NCBI RefSeq assembly: GCF_000720765.1
Contig: NZ_JODC01000007.1
Span: 744,001-808,000 of the forward strand
Length of the DNA stretch: 64,000 nucleotides
Source of the DNA: Streptomyces sp. NRRL S-646
GTDB taxonomy: Bacteria > Actinomycetota > Actinomycetes > Streptomycetales > Streptomycetaceae
Direction of reading: 5' to 3'
Shown here: piece by piece, positions 36,228 through 44,985 of the stretch
Position numbering within the stretch: position 1 is the first letter of the stretch
Layout of the letters: the number at the start of each line of letters is the position of its first letter
Notes under the pieces: generated by a model
What the model saw: only the letters and a program-made list of their open reading frames with translations
The model's database searches: none
What the model was told of the DNA's origin: nothing
Program-made: the position numbers and the translations under genes

Positions 36228-37354
36228 GTGAGGCTCACCTGCCTCCCGAACCTCCTGCCGAGCGGGGCGAGAGCAGCGACGAGCAGGGCGGTGGCGCCGG
36301 CGCCGGAGCGTGCGGTGAGCGCGGCCTGGAGGGGGATCGTGGCGCGGATGCCGCCGGTGACGGCTCGTTGGGTGAGCGGGGGTGACGGGTTGAGAGTGGC
36401 GTGGAAGTAGGGGCGCACGGCGGTGGCTGCGTAGGCGGCGGCGAGGGCCACGCCGAGAGCTGCGGCAGGCGGTTGCGGTGCAGGGTCGTACGTCGGCCGG
36501 CTCCGTGGGCCGGCACCGGATGCGTGGCCGCTTGCGTGGCGTGTGGCTGGGGCGCCGGGCAGGCCCGGGGCGGCTTCGCGTGCCCCGACGGCGGCGGCCG
36601 GCATCCGGGCGGCCCGCACCGTCGACCGACGCCAAGTGGCCACGGCAGGTCGGCGACCGACCAGCCGGGTCAGCAGGCCCGTGGCCGCGAGGGCGGCCAA
36701 GGGGGTCAGGGGTGTGCCGCCTCTCGTCTCCTGGCGGGACACGGCTGTCACGGCGAGGGTGTGTGTGCCGAGCAGCGCCGCGGGACCCAGCGCCTCACGG
36801 GTGCGGCCCGTGGTGGTGGCGGCGCCGAGGAGCAGGTCCAGTCCGCGGGCGGTGGCCATGGCGACCGGTCCCGCCGGGGTGTGCTTCAAGGCGAGGTCGT
36901 ATGCCCAGATCGTGGCCGCGAGGGGTGCGGCGACCGCGAGGGCGGGTCGGCCTGCTCGGGCGGCGAGGGCGAGTCCGGCCCCCGTGAGGGCGCAGGCGGC
37001 GGACAGGGCGGCGGCCGGGTGGATGCGGCCTGAGGGGAGGGGGCGGTGCGGGCGTTCGGCGGCGTCCTCCTCACGGTCGGCCCAGTCGTTGAGGGCCATG
37101 CCGGCTTCGTAGAGACAGAGGGAGGAACCGATGGCGAGCAGGGTGCGGGGGTTCGGGGCGGCGGCGGTCGCTGCCGCCCCGGCGAGGGCATCGCCCGGAA
37201 CTGTGAACAGCGCCGGGAGACGCAGCAGTTCAGCCCAGGCAAGCCTGCGGTCCGGGTGGTCGGCGCTTCTCCGCTGCGGGCTCGGTGCGCTGCCCGCCGT
37301 GGTTGCCCCGCCGGCGTCGGAGACCCGCCGCGTCATCGCGGCGCCGCCGCTCAC
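36224..37354 (-). CDS. eboC: UbiA-family prenyltransferase (EboC-like)
   Basis: 376-aa integral membrane protein. The UbiA Asp-rich motif 'ALNDWADREEDAAERPHRPLPSGRI' (residues 87-111) is clear; a second Asp-rich motif is not seen, and 'LAVTAVSRQETRGG' occupies that region. A long arginine/proline/alanine-rich insert (about residues 225-290) between helices is unusual. It is expected to attach an isoprenoid chain to a polar acceptor for membrane passage. The GTG start overlaps the stop of the inositol-phosphate synthase gene (GTGA), with GGAGG upstream. Confidence 0.83.
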   Translation of the reverse strand: MSGGAAMTRRVSDAGGATTAGSAPSPQRRSADHPDRRLAWAELLRLPALFTVPGDALAGAAATAAAPNPRTLLAIGSSLCLYEAGMALNDWADREEDAAERPHRPLPSGRIHPAAALSAACALTGAGLALAARAGRPALAVAAPLAATIWAYDLALKHTPAGPVAMATARGLDLLLGAATTTGRTREALGPAALLGTHTLAVTAVSRQETRGGTPLTPLAALAATGLLTRLVGRRPAVATWRRSTVRAARMPAAAVGAREAAPGLPGAPATRHASGHASGAGPRSRPTYDPAPQPPAAALGVALAAAYAATAVRPYFHATLNPSPPLTQRAVTGGIRATIPLQAALTARSGAGATALLVAALAPLGRRFGRQVSLT

Positions 37355-38592
37355 CGCAGCTCCTCCGGTCGGCCGGAAGGATCGTCAGGACCGGAACGCC
37401 CCGAGGGACCGCTCCGCGCACCCGCGCCCCGGCCACCCCGGCCCCCTGCGGCTTGGTCCTCCCGCTCGCCCGCCAACCGCCCCGCAAACCCCGTCAGTGC
37501 CGCATACTGCTCCGCCAACGACGAAGGCCCGTCCCCCACCGGGTCCTTGAAGTAGAAGCCGAGCTCGCCGAGGGGGCCGGACAGCCCCGCCTCCTCAGCC
37601 CGGGCGACCAGGCGGGCCAGGTCGAGTATCAGAGGGGCCGCCAGGGCGGAGTCGCAGCCCTGCCAGATGGTCTGGAGGATCATGCGGGTGCCGAGGAAGC
37701 CGTCGAAGGCGATGTGGTCCCAGGCGGTCTTCCAGTCGCCGAGTACGGGGACGTCGTCGATGTGGACCTCGCCCTCGGGGGTCGTGCCGAGGGTGTCGGC
37801 CAGGACGCGCTCCTTGCCTGCGTTCTTCGCCGCGGCGGCGGCAGGGTCGGCCAGGGCGGCGCCGTCGCCTCCGCCGAGCAGGTTGGTGCCGGACCAGGCG
37901 CGGACCGCCAGGGCGCGCTGCGTGAACATCGGGCCGAGGACGGAGCGCAGCAGGGTCTGCCCCGTTTTGCCGTCGCGGCCCGCGTACGGCAGTCCGCTCG
38001 AGGCCGCCGCGGTTGCCAGCGCCGGGTGGTGGAGGCCGGTCGAGGGGGTGAAGTTGACGTACGGGCAGCCCGCGCGCAGGGCCGCCGCCGCGTAGAGGGA
38101 GCTGGGCGGGAGGGCGCGGCCCGTGGCCGGGGGCTCGGTGGAGGCGACGTTCACCACCACGGCCCGCGCCAGACCGCACCGCCGTAGGAAATCGGTCATG
38201 TCCTCGGCGAAGGCGGCGATCAGTTCGTCCTCGGTGCGGGTGTCGCCCGGGACCGGGCCGCCGCGTCTGATCTCCCGGTCGGCGGCGGCCAGTTCGGCCG
38301 CGACCGCCGCGGGGAGGCCGGGTGGGAGGACGCCTCCGGCGGCGAGTGCCTCCGCGCGCTTGGGCAGCGGGCAGTCGAGTGTGTCGTGGCCGCCGAAGAC
38401 GAGGGAGGACAGGGGCGGCAGCCCGGTGCCCGCGAACGCGGCAGTCCCGGTGACCATCCCGGACGGCGGGTGCAGGCCCGCGGTCAGGGCGGCGCAGCCC
38501 GCGACAACCGTCGTGGCGACGGATCCGCGCGCCCCGATCAGCCATACACCGACGCCCTGGGGGGAGACGGAAACGGATTCGGACGCGGACAT
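37351..38592 (-). CDS. Inositol-3-phosphate synthase-like enzyme
   Basis: 413-aa myo-inositol-phosphate synthase family enzyme. The Rossmann segment 'GVWLIGARGSVATTVVAGCAAL' is at residues 12-33, 'VVVNVASTEPP' is the NAD site, 'SGTNLLGGGDGAALADP' is the NxxxNDG-type loop, and 'AWDHIAFDGFLGTRMILQTIWQGCDSALAAPLILDLARL' is the catalytic core. It should cyclise a sugar phosphate to an inositol phosphate. ATG at 38592 has a perfect AAGGAGG. The C-terminal 35 residues are Gly/Arg/Ser-rich and disordered. In cyanobacterial ebo clusters a dehydroquinate-synthase-like cyclase (EboD) takes the corresponding place. Confidence 0.88.
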   Translation of the reverse strand: MSASESVSVSPQGVGVWLIGARGSVATTVVAGCAALTAGLHPPSGMVTGTAAFAGTGLPPLSSLVFGGHDTLDCPLPKRAEALAAGGVLPPGLPAAVAAELAAADREIRRGGPVPGDTRTEDELIAAFAEDMTDFLRRCGLARAVVVNVASTEPPATGRALPPSSLYAAAALRAGCPYVNFTPSTGLHHPALATAAASSGLPYAGRDGKTGQTLLRSVLGPMFTQRALAVRAWSGTNLLGGGDGAALADPAAAAAKNAGKERVLADTLGTTPEGEVHIDDVPVLGDWKTAWDHIAFDGFLGTRMILQTIWQGCDSALAAPLILDLARLVARAEEAGLSGPLGELGFYFKDPVGDGPSSLAEQYAALTGFAGRLAGEREDQAAGGRGGRGAGARSGPSGRSGPDDPSGRPEELR

Positions 38593-38686
38593 GGGCAGCC
38601 TCCTTGTCGAACGCGTCATGAGTGAGCCCCGGGAAGAGAGGGATAAGACGGCGGGCGGAGGTCCGGCGTCCCCCGCCCGCCGCCGC

Positions 38687-40033
38687 TCAGTTGCCCTTGA
38701 CGGGCAGTTCCTTGATCCGGATGTCGCGGAAGGACACCTGGTCGTCGGCTCCGTGGTTCTGGATGCCGAGGTGTCCGTCGACGAGGCTCCGGGCCGGATC
38801 GGTGTTGGTGAAATCGTTGATCTTCACGCCGTTGAGCCAGACGCGGAGGCGTTCGCCCTCCACGCGGATCTCGTACGTGTTCCACTCCCCCGGCGGGTTC
38901 AGCGCACGGTCGCGCTTCTTCAGGTCGGCGGACCGGAAGCCGTAGACGGACCCTGTTGTCTTCTCGGGTACGTCGGTGGCGTCGATCTGGATCTCGTAGC
39001 CGTTGTTCACGGCCGACCACGGGTCGTCCGAGGGCGGGAAGCCCACGAACACACCGGAGTTGTCGTCACCGTCCGCGCCGGCCATCTTCCAGTCGAGCTT
39101 CAGTGAGTACGAGGAGAAGCCCGAGGTGGCGTACCAGAGCAGTCCCATGCCGCCCGCCGACGTCAGCGTGCCGTCGTCGGCCAGGGTGAAGGAGCCCGGG
39201 CCTGCCTGTTTCCAGCCGTCCAGCGAGGCGGCCGTACCGTCGAAGAGCGGCCGGTAGCCGTTCTCGGCGCGGCAGTCGGCCTGGGCGTCACCGATCGCCC
39301 AGCGCAGCCCGCCCAACAGGTGCTGTCGGAAGGCGGGTTCGGTGTACGACTCCTTGGTGTGGCCGCCGCCCGTGTAGAAAGCGCGGCCGCCCTGGTAGTT
39401 CTGGCACCAGGCGATCGGATGGTCGCCGTTCATGGTGCCGCCGGTGTACGAGGACTCGTCGAGCGAGGCCAGGACATGGACCCGGTCGCGGGGATTGGAG
39501 CGGTAGTTGTACCACTCGTCCGTGCGGTCCCAGGTCCGTTCCAGTCCCGAGGTGGCGGGGTGGGCGCGGTCCTCGACGTTCACCGACGCGGGCTGGATCG
39601 CCGGGTGCCCCTGGAAGTAGGCGCCGACCAGGCCGCCGTAGAACGCCCAGTCGTACTCGGTGTCGGCGGCGGCGTGCACGCCGACGTAGCCGCCGCCGTG
39701 CCGGATGTAGTCCTCGAAGGCGCTCTGCTGGGCGTCGCCGAGGACGTCTCCGGTCGTCGACAGGAACACGACCGCGTCGTAGCGCCGCAGGTTCTGCGCG
39801 GTGAACGCGCCCGCGTCCTCGGTCGCGTCCACCGTGAAGCCGGCGTCGGCGCCGAGTTGTTTCACCTCCTCCACGCCGGTGGGGATCGAGTCGTGCCGGA
39901 AGCCGGCCGTCTTGGAGAAGACCAGCACCCGCTTCCCGGCCTGCCCGGGGTTCGAGGCGGCTGGGCCCGAGACGCAGCCGAGGAGCAGCGCGGCACCCAG
40001 AACAGCGGTTGTCAGTCGGCCTGTTGACCGCAT
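38687..40033 (-). CDS. ThuA-like domain plus DUF1080 (3-keto-disaccharide hydrolase-type) lipoprotein
   Basis: 448-aa two-domain secreted protein. The signal peptide 'LTTAVLGAALLLGCVSG' includes a lipobox-like LLGC, so it is probably a lipoprotein. The ThuA-like domain (about residues 35-245) has 'VLVFSKTAGFRHDSIPTGVEEVKQLG' and 'HGGGYVGVHAAADTEYDW'. The C-terminal DUF1080 jelly-roll (about 255-448) has 'YRPLFDGTAASLDGWK', 'YEIQIDATDVPEKTTGSVYG' and 'GHLGIQNHG'. DUF1080 members are linked to 3-keto-glycoside hydrolysis. ATG at 40033 has AAAGGAGGGG. It starts 14 nt after the upstream dehydrogenase gene, so the two are cotranscribed. Confidence 0.85.
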   Translation of the reverse strand: MRSTGRLTTAVLGAALLLGCVSGPAASNPGQAGKRVLVFSKTAGFRHDSIPTGVEEVKQLGADAGFTVDATEDAGAFTAQNLRRYDAVVFLSTTGDVLGDAQQSAFEDYIRHGGGYVGVHAAADTEYDWAFYGGLVGAYFQGHPAIQPASVNVEDRAHPATSGLERTWDRTDEWYNYRSNPRDRVHVLASLDESSYTGGTMNGDHPIAWCQNYQGGRAFYTGGGHTKESYTEPAFRQHLLGGLRWAIGDAQADCRAENGYRPLFDGTAASLDGWKQAGPGSFTLADDGTLTSAGGMGLLWYATSGFSSYSLKLDWKMAGADGDDNSGVFVGFPPSDDPWSAVNNGYEIQIDATDVPEKTTGSVYGFRSADLKKRDRALNPPGEWNTYEIRVEGERLRVWLNGVKINDFTNTDPARSLVDGHLGIQNHGADDQVSFRDIRIKELPVKGN

Positions 40034-40047
40034 TGCGTCCCCTCCTT

Positions 40048-42570
40048 TCAGCCGGTCGTGAAGGTGAAGTCGTCCACGTCGAACAGAGCACCCGATCCGC
40101 CCTTGAAGACCAGGTAGAGCTTGGTCGTGCCCCTGGGTGCGCGGGACAGGTCGGCGCTGACGTCCTGGAAAGTCTCCCAACCGCCCGTCACCGGGACGGT
40201 CGCCTTGCCGAGCAGCGTGCCGGTCGAGGAGCCGGCGCGGACCTCCAGCGTCCCGCCGGCGCCTCCTGACGCGATCCGCGCCGTGATCTTCTTGGCGTTG
40301 CTCAGCACATACGGCGTGAACGAGATCCAGTCGCCGTTGTCGATGTCGCCGACCGTCTTGCCGCCGTGCGCGGTGGCCTTGGTGATCACGGAGACGCCGG
40401 CGGCGTTGCCGAAGTGCTCGGCCTGACGGTGCCTGGGCTGCAGGACGCTCTGGTCGTGCGAGGTGAGCGGGGCCTGGCCGCCGCCTCCGCCGTCGGTGTA
40501 CTCGGCGTCGAGGACCCCGAAGATGTTGGCGTCCTCGTCGTGACCGCCGTCCGCGCTGGTCTGGATGGTGCCCGTGCAGCCGCTTGCCGAGGTCTGCGGG
40601 TGGCCGTGGGTGTCGTGGCCGAGGATGAAGTTGACCTTGACCTTGGAGCAGTCGACGGCGGCCCCGTCCTCCGGATCGGTGACCTTCACCTTGAACGGGA
40701 TCGCGTCACCGAAGCTGAACAGCTGTCCGTCCTGGGGGAGTTCGAGCGTCACCTTGGGCGCGGTGTTGCCGACGACGATCTGCACACTTGCACTGCCCGT
40801 GCGTCCGGCGGGGTCCTTGGCGGTCAGGGTCGCGGTGTAGGTGCCGTTCTTCTTGTACTTGTACGTCGGGTTCGACGCCGTCGTCTTGCCGCCGTCGCCG
40901 AAGTCCCAGCTGTACGTGAGGGCGTCACCGTCCTGGTCGGAGGTGCCCGCGGAGGAGAACTGCACCTTCAGCGGTGCCTGCCCGGAGGTCCTGCTCGCAG
41001 CCGCCTGCGGAACCGGTGAGTGGCCGTCGGTGGCGTTCTCGATGCGGTACAGGGCCGAGTGGTCGTCGCCGCCGAACCAGGCGGTGCCGTAGTCGAGGAC
41101 GTACAGGGCGCCGTCGGGGCCGAAGGCCATGTCCATCACCTGCGTGCCGGTCCACGGGAAGGCGTTGATCGACTGCACGGTTCCGCTGCCGTCGCTGACG
41201 ATCCGTTTGATCCAGCGGCGGCCGAACTCCCCGGCGAAGAAGTTCCCGTCGTAGGCCTCGGGGAACTTCACCGGCGAGTCGAGCGAGGCGTCGTAGTGGT
41301 AGACCGGGCCGCCCATCGGGGACTCGGAGCCGTCGCCGAACTCCGGTACGGACGGGCCGTTGTACGGGATCCAGGCGGGCTGGGCCGGGGGGAGGTCCGT
41401 GAGTCCGGTGTTGTGCGGAGAGTTGTTCTTCGGGGCATTGCAGTCGAAGGAGGCGCCGGAGGTCTTGGTCGCGAAGTCGTAGTCGACGTAGGCGTCGTCG
41501 GCTCCGGTGCAGTACGGCCAGCCGAAGTTGCCGGGGCCGGTCACCCGCGCGAACTCGACCTGGCCGGCGGGGCCGCGGGCCGGGTCGGCGGCGCCCGCGT
41601 CGGGGCCGTAGTCGCCGACGTAGAGTATGCCGGTCTTCTTGTCGACGCTGAAGCGGAACGGGTTGCGGAAGCCCATCGCGTAGATCTCGGGGCGTGTCTT
41701 GTCCGTGCCGGGCGCGAAGAGGTTGCCGTCGGGGACGGAGTACGAGCCGTCGGCGCTCACCTTGATGCGCAGGATCTTGCCGCGCAGGTCGTTGGTGTTG
41801 CCCGCCGAGCGCTGGGCGTCGAAGGCCGGGTTGCGGTCGGCGCGCTCGTCGATCGGGGTGTAGCCGTCCGACTGGAAGGGGTTGGTGTCGTCACCCGTCG
41901 ACAGGTAGAGGTTGCCGGCCGCGTCGAAGTCGATGTCGCCGCCGACGTGGCAGCACAGGCCGCGGGAGGCCGGAATGTCGATGACCTTCTTCTCGCTGGC
42001 GGTGTCGAGGGTGCCGTCGGCCTTCAGGACGAAGCGGGAGAGGCGGTTGACGCCGTCGAAGGGTGCGAAGTCGGCCGCGGTTCCGGTCTCCGGGGCATCA
42101 CCCGCCGGGGTGTTCAGAGGTGGCGCGTAGTAGAGGTAGATGGCCCTGTTGGTCGCGAAGTCCGGGTCCACGCCGACGCCTTGGAGGCCTTCCTCGTCGT
42201 GGGAGTAGACGTCGAGCTTTCCGATGAGCCGTGTGTTTCCGGCCGCGTCCGTGAGCCGGAGTTCGCCGTCGCGCGAGGTGTGCAGGACCGAGCGGTCCGG
42301 GAGGACGGCGAGGGACATGGGTTCGCCGACCTCTGCCTCCCCCTTGGCGAGGGTGACCTGCTGGAAGTCCTCCGCGGCGGCTGCCGCGGGGGCTGCCGCG
42401 GGGGCTGCTCCCGGGTCGGCGACGGCTGCGCCGGCCTGGGGAGCGGTGAGGGTCAGCGACGCGCCCGCCAGCAACACGCCACTGAACAGGGCGGCTGCCT
42501 TGCGGAAGGACGGGCGTCGTCTGTGGGTCTCGATTCTGTCGGTGCTGGTGGTGCGGTCGTTCCCGTGCAC
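40048..42570 (-). CDS. Secreted PQQ-type glucose/sorbosone dehydrogenase-like protein with PKD domain and carbohydrate-binding end
   Basis: 840-aa exported multidomain protein. After a signal peptide ending in an Ala/Pro-rich linker comes a six-bladed propeller of the sorbosone-dehydrogenase type (about residues 60-480: 'YSHDEEGLQGVGVDPDF', 'GGDIDFDAAGNLYLSTGDDTNPF', 'PEIYAMGFRNPFRFSVD'). Then follow a PKD domain (about 500-600, 'TYSWDFGDGGKTTASNPTYKYK') and a C-terminal CBM6-like beta-sandwich (about 710-840, 'VGDIDNGDWISFTPY'). The GTG at 42570 is preferred, with GGAGG 5 nt upstream. It probably oxidises or binds an extracellular carbohydrate. It is grouped with ThuA/DUF1080, Gfo/Idh and isomerase genes. 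Confidence 0.85.
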   Translation of the reverse strand: MHGNDRTTSTDRIETHRRRPSFRKAAALFSGVLLAGASLTLTAPQAGAAVADPGAAPAAAPAAAAAEDFQQVTLAKGEAEVGEPMSLAVLPDRSVLHTSRDGELRLTDAAGNTRLIGKLDVYSHDEEGLQGVGVDPDFATNRAIYLYYAPPLNTPAGDAPETGTAADFAPFDGVNRLSRFVLKADGTLDTASEKKVIDIPASRGLCCHVGGDIDFDAAGNLYLSTGDDTNPFQSDGYTPIDERADRNPAFDAQRSAGNTNDLRGKILRIKVSADGSYSVPDGNLFAPGTDKTRPEIYAMGFRNPFRFSVDKKTGILYVGDYGPDAGAADPARGPAGQVEFARVTGPGNFGWPYCTGADDAYVDYDFATKTSGASFDCNAPKNNSPHNTGLTDLPPAQPAWIPYNGPSVPEFGDGSESPMGGPVYHYDASLDSPVKFPEAYDGNFFAGEFGRRWIKRIVSDGSGTVQSINAFPWTGTQVMDMAFGPDGALYVLDYGTAWFGGDDHSALYRIENATDGHSPVPQAAASRTSGQAPLKVQFSSAGTSDQDGDALTYSWDFGDGGKTTASNPTYKYKKNGTYTATLTAKDPAGRTGSASVQIVVGNTAPKVTLELPQDGQLFSFGDAIPFKVKVTDPEDGAAVDCSKVKVNFILGHDTHGHPQTSASGCTGTIQTSADGGHDEDANIFGVLDAEYTDGGGGGQAPLTSHDQSVLQPRHRQAEHFGNAAGVSVITKATAHGGKTVGDIDNGDWISFTPYVLSNAKKITARIASGGAGGTLEVRAGSSTGTLLGKATVPVTGGWETFQDVSADLSRAPRGTTKLYLVFKGGSGALFDVDDFTFTTG

Positions 42571-42665
42571 GAATGCCTCCAGTGAGGGGCCGGTTGTACG
42601 GGCGGGTGCGGTACGCCGGGATGCGCCGTCATCCCGGAACTCACGGAAGAAAGAACGGAGTTGGT

Positions 42666-43670
42666 CTAGTCGTTGCCACCGAACGCCGCGTCGAAGGACG
42701 CCGACGGCGGCTCGAAGTCGTAGGCCTTCAGGCGGGTCAGGGCCTCGGGGGCGCCCTGGAGCCGGTCCATGCCGGCGTCCTCCCACTCCACCGAGATGGG
42801 ACCCTGGTAGTCGATGGAGCGCAGCATCCGGAAGACGTCCTCCCAGGGGACGTCACCGTGCCCGGCCGACACGAAGTCCCAGCCGCGGCGCGGGTCGCCC
42901 CAGGGCAGATGGGAGCCGAGCCGGCCGTTGCGGCCGTCGAGGCGTTTGCGGGCCTCCTTGCAGTCGACGTGGTAGATCCGGTCGCGGAAGTCCCACAGGA
43001 AGCCGACCGGGTCGAGGTCCTGCCACACGAAGTGCGAAGGGTCGAAGTTCAGACCGAAGGCCGGGCGTCCGCCAACTGCCTCCAGGGCACGCCAGGTGGT
43101 CCAGTAGTCGTAGGCGATCTCACTGGGGTGGACCTCGTGCGCGAACCGGACTCCCTCCTCGTCGAAGACGTCGAGGATCGGGTTCCATCGTTCGGCGAAG
43201 TCCTCGTAGCCGCGCTCGATCATCGACTCCGGGGCGGGCGGGAACATGGCGACCAGGTGCCAGATGGCCGACCCGGTGAAGCCTATGACGGTGTTCACTC
43301 CGAAGGCGGCCGCTGCCCGCGCGGTGTCCTTCATACGGTCCGCCGCGCGCCGCCGCACCCCCTCCGGCTCGCCGTCGCCCCACACCTCGCCGGGCAGGAT
43401 CGCCCGATGACGCTCGTCGATGATGGCGTCGCAGACCGCCTGGCCGACCAGGTGGTTGGAGACGGCCCAGCACTTGAGGCCGTACTTGTCGAGCAGTTGC
43501 TTCCTGGACTCGATGTATGTCGAGTCGGCGAGCGCCTTGTCGACCTCGAAGTGATCGCCCCAGCAGGCGAGTTCGAGCCCGTCGTAACCGAAGTCGCGGG
43601 CCAGGCGGCAGACCTCCTCGAGCGGGAGGTCGGCCCACTGGCCGGTGAAGAGCGTGAACTGACGCGGCAT
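42666..43670 (-). CDS. Sugar phosphate isomerase/epimerase-like TIM barrel (IolE-type)
   Basis: 334-aa cytoplasmic TIM-barrel protein. It starts '[37 protein letters not shown]', and has '[18 protein letters not shown]', '[36 protein letters not shown]' and '[11 protein letters not shown]', giving the metal-ligand set Glu/Asp/His/Glu typical of IolE/xylose-isomerase-like enzymes. It is likely to act on a keto-sugar made by the adjacent Gfo/Idh oxidoreductase, whose gene lies 36 nt upstream. ATG 43670 with GAAGGG. Confidence 0.86.
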   Translation of the reverse strand: MPRQFTLFTGQWADLPLEEVCRLARDFGYDGLELACWGDHFEVDKALADSTYIESRKQLLDKYGLKCWAVSNHLVGQAVCDAIIDERHRAILPGEVWGDGEPEGVRRRAADRMKDTARAAAAFGVNTVIGFTGSAIWHLVAMFPPAPESMIERGYEDFAERWNPILDVFDEEGVRFAHEVHPSEIAYDYWTTWRALEAVGGRPAFGLNFDPSHFVWQDLDPVGFLWDFRDRIYHVDCKEARKRLDGRNGRLGSHLPWGDPRRGWDFVSAGHGDVPWEDVFRMLRSIDYQGPISVEWEDAGMDRLQGAPEALTRLKAYDFEPPSASFDAAFGGND

Positions 43671-43691
43671 GTCTGCGAACCCTTCTCGGAC

Positions 43692-43718
43692 GGCGATTCA
43701 GGCGATTCAGGCGATTCG
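43692..43718. repeat. 9-bp tandem repeat spanning the Gfo/Idh stop codon
   Basis: GGCGATTCA occurs at 43692 and 43701, and GGCGATTCG at 43710. The middle copy contains the Gfo/Idh stop codon (minus strand TGA), and the next copy downstream supplies another in-frame TGA. Confidence 0.8.
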
Positions 43719-44924
43719 GACGGCGATGGGCGTGTAGACGGAGTTCTTCTCGGCGCTCTCCTCCACCGCCGCCAGTACGCGCTGCACCTGCAGGCCGTCG
43801 GCGAAGGAGGGTTCGGGCCTGCGGCCCTCGGCGATCGCGTGGACGAGGTCGCGGGCCTGGTGGACGAAGGTGTGCTCGTAGCCGAGGCCGTGGCCCGGCG
43901 GCCACCAGGCCTCAAGGTAGGGGTGGCCGGGTTCGGTGACGAGGATGCGGCGGAAGCCGGCGTGCGCCCCGGGCTCCGTACCGTCGTGGTACGACAGCTC
44001 GTTGAGGCGCTCCAGGTCGAAGGCCAACGAGCCGCGCTCGCCGTTGAGTTCGATGCGCAGGGCGTTCTTGCGGCCGGTCGCGTAGCGCGTCGCCTCGAAG
44101 GAGGCGAGGGCGCCGGAGGTGAAGCGGCCGGTGAACAGTGCGGCGTCGTCGACGGTGACCTGTCCCGTGCCGGCCGAGGCGACCGAGGACAGGCCGCTGC
44201 TGGCCCCGACGGGCAGCGGCCGCTCCCGTACGAAGGTTTCCGTCAGGGCGGAGACCCCGGCCAGTCGCTCCCCCGCCAGGTACTGCGCGAGGTCGACGAT
44301 GTGCGCACCCAGGTCGCCGAGCGCGCCCGAGCCGGCCTGGTCCTTGCGCAGCCGCCAGGTGAGCGGGAACTCCGGGTCCACGAGCCAGTCCTGGAGGTAC
44401 GTCACCCGGACGTGCCGCAGGGCGCCGAGCCTGCCCTCGGCGACCATGTTCCGGGCGAGCGCGGTGGCGGGCACCCTGCGGTAGTTGAAGCCGACCATGG
44501 CCAACTGGCCCCGGCTGTACGCCTCTTCGGCCGCGTCGGTCATCGCCGAGGCTTCCTCCACCGTGTTGGCGAGGGGCTTTTCGCACAGCACGTGCTTGCC
44601 GGCGGCGAGGGCGGCCAGGGCGATCTCGGCGTGGCTGTCGCCGGGGGTGCAGATGTCCACGAGGTCGATGTCGTCCCGGGCGATCAGGGTCCGCCAGTCG
44701 GTCTCGGCCGACGCCCAGCCGTGCCGGTCGGCTGCCGCCTGCACGGCGCCGGAGTCGCGTCCGCAGACCGCGGCCAGGACCGGGCGGCGGGGCAGGTCGA
44801 AGACGCGGCCCACGGTGCGCCAGCCCTGGGAGTGGGCGGCGCCCATGAACGCGTAGCCGACCATGCCTACGCGCAGCGGCGGCTTCGCGGCCTCCGATCC
44901 GTCCGACTGCTGGGGCTGTCCCAT
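43707..44924 (-). CDS. Gfo/Idh/MocA-family NAD(P)-dependent sugar oxidoreductase
   Basis: 405-aa dehydrogenase. The Rossmann start 'LRVGMVGYAFMGAAHSQGW' (about residues 17-35), 'DICTPGDSHAEIALAALAAGKHVLCEKPLA' with the family EKP motif (Lys about 118), and 'GDLGAHIVDLAQYL' with the catalytic His/Asp loop are all present. It probably oxidises a glycoside or cyclitol, for example to a 3-keto form, as ThuB-type enzymes do. ATG at 44924 with GAGGAGG. It sits between the ABC importer and the isomerase in one long minus-strand operon. Confidence 0.88.
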   Translation of the reverse strand: MGQPQQSDGSEAAKPPLRVGMVGYAFMGAAHSQGWRTVGRVFDLPRRPVLAAVCGRDSGAVQAAADRHGWASAETDWRTLIARDDIDLVDICTPGDSHAEIALAALAAGKHVLCEKPLANTVEEASAMTDAAEEAYSRGQLAMVGFNYRRVPATALARNMVAEGRLGALRHVRVTYLQDWLVDPEFPLTWRLRKDQAGSGALGDLGAHIVDLAQYLAGERLAGVSALTETFVRERPLPVGASSGLSSVASAGTGQVTVDDAALFTGRFTSGALASFEATRYATGRKNALRIELNGERGSLAFDLERLNELSYHDGTEPGAHAGFRRILVTEPGHPYLEAWWPPGHGLGYEHTFVHQARDLVHAIAEGRRPEPSFADGLQVQRVLAAVEESAEKNSVYTPIAVRIA

Positions 44925-44985
44925 ACGGATGTCCTCCTCGTCCTCGTCGTGATGGCGCCGTGGGGGGTGCGGGGCGGGGTGCGGC

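Noticed and set aside
42360..42430. Repetitive GC-rich stretch at the start of the secreted dehydrogenase as a separate repeat element
   Set aside because: It encodes the Ala/Pro-rich linker after the signal peptide of the same reading frame, a common feature of secreted actinomycete proteins.
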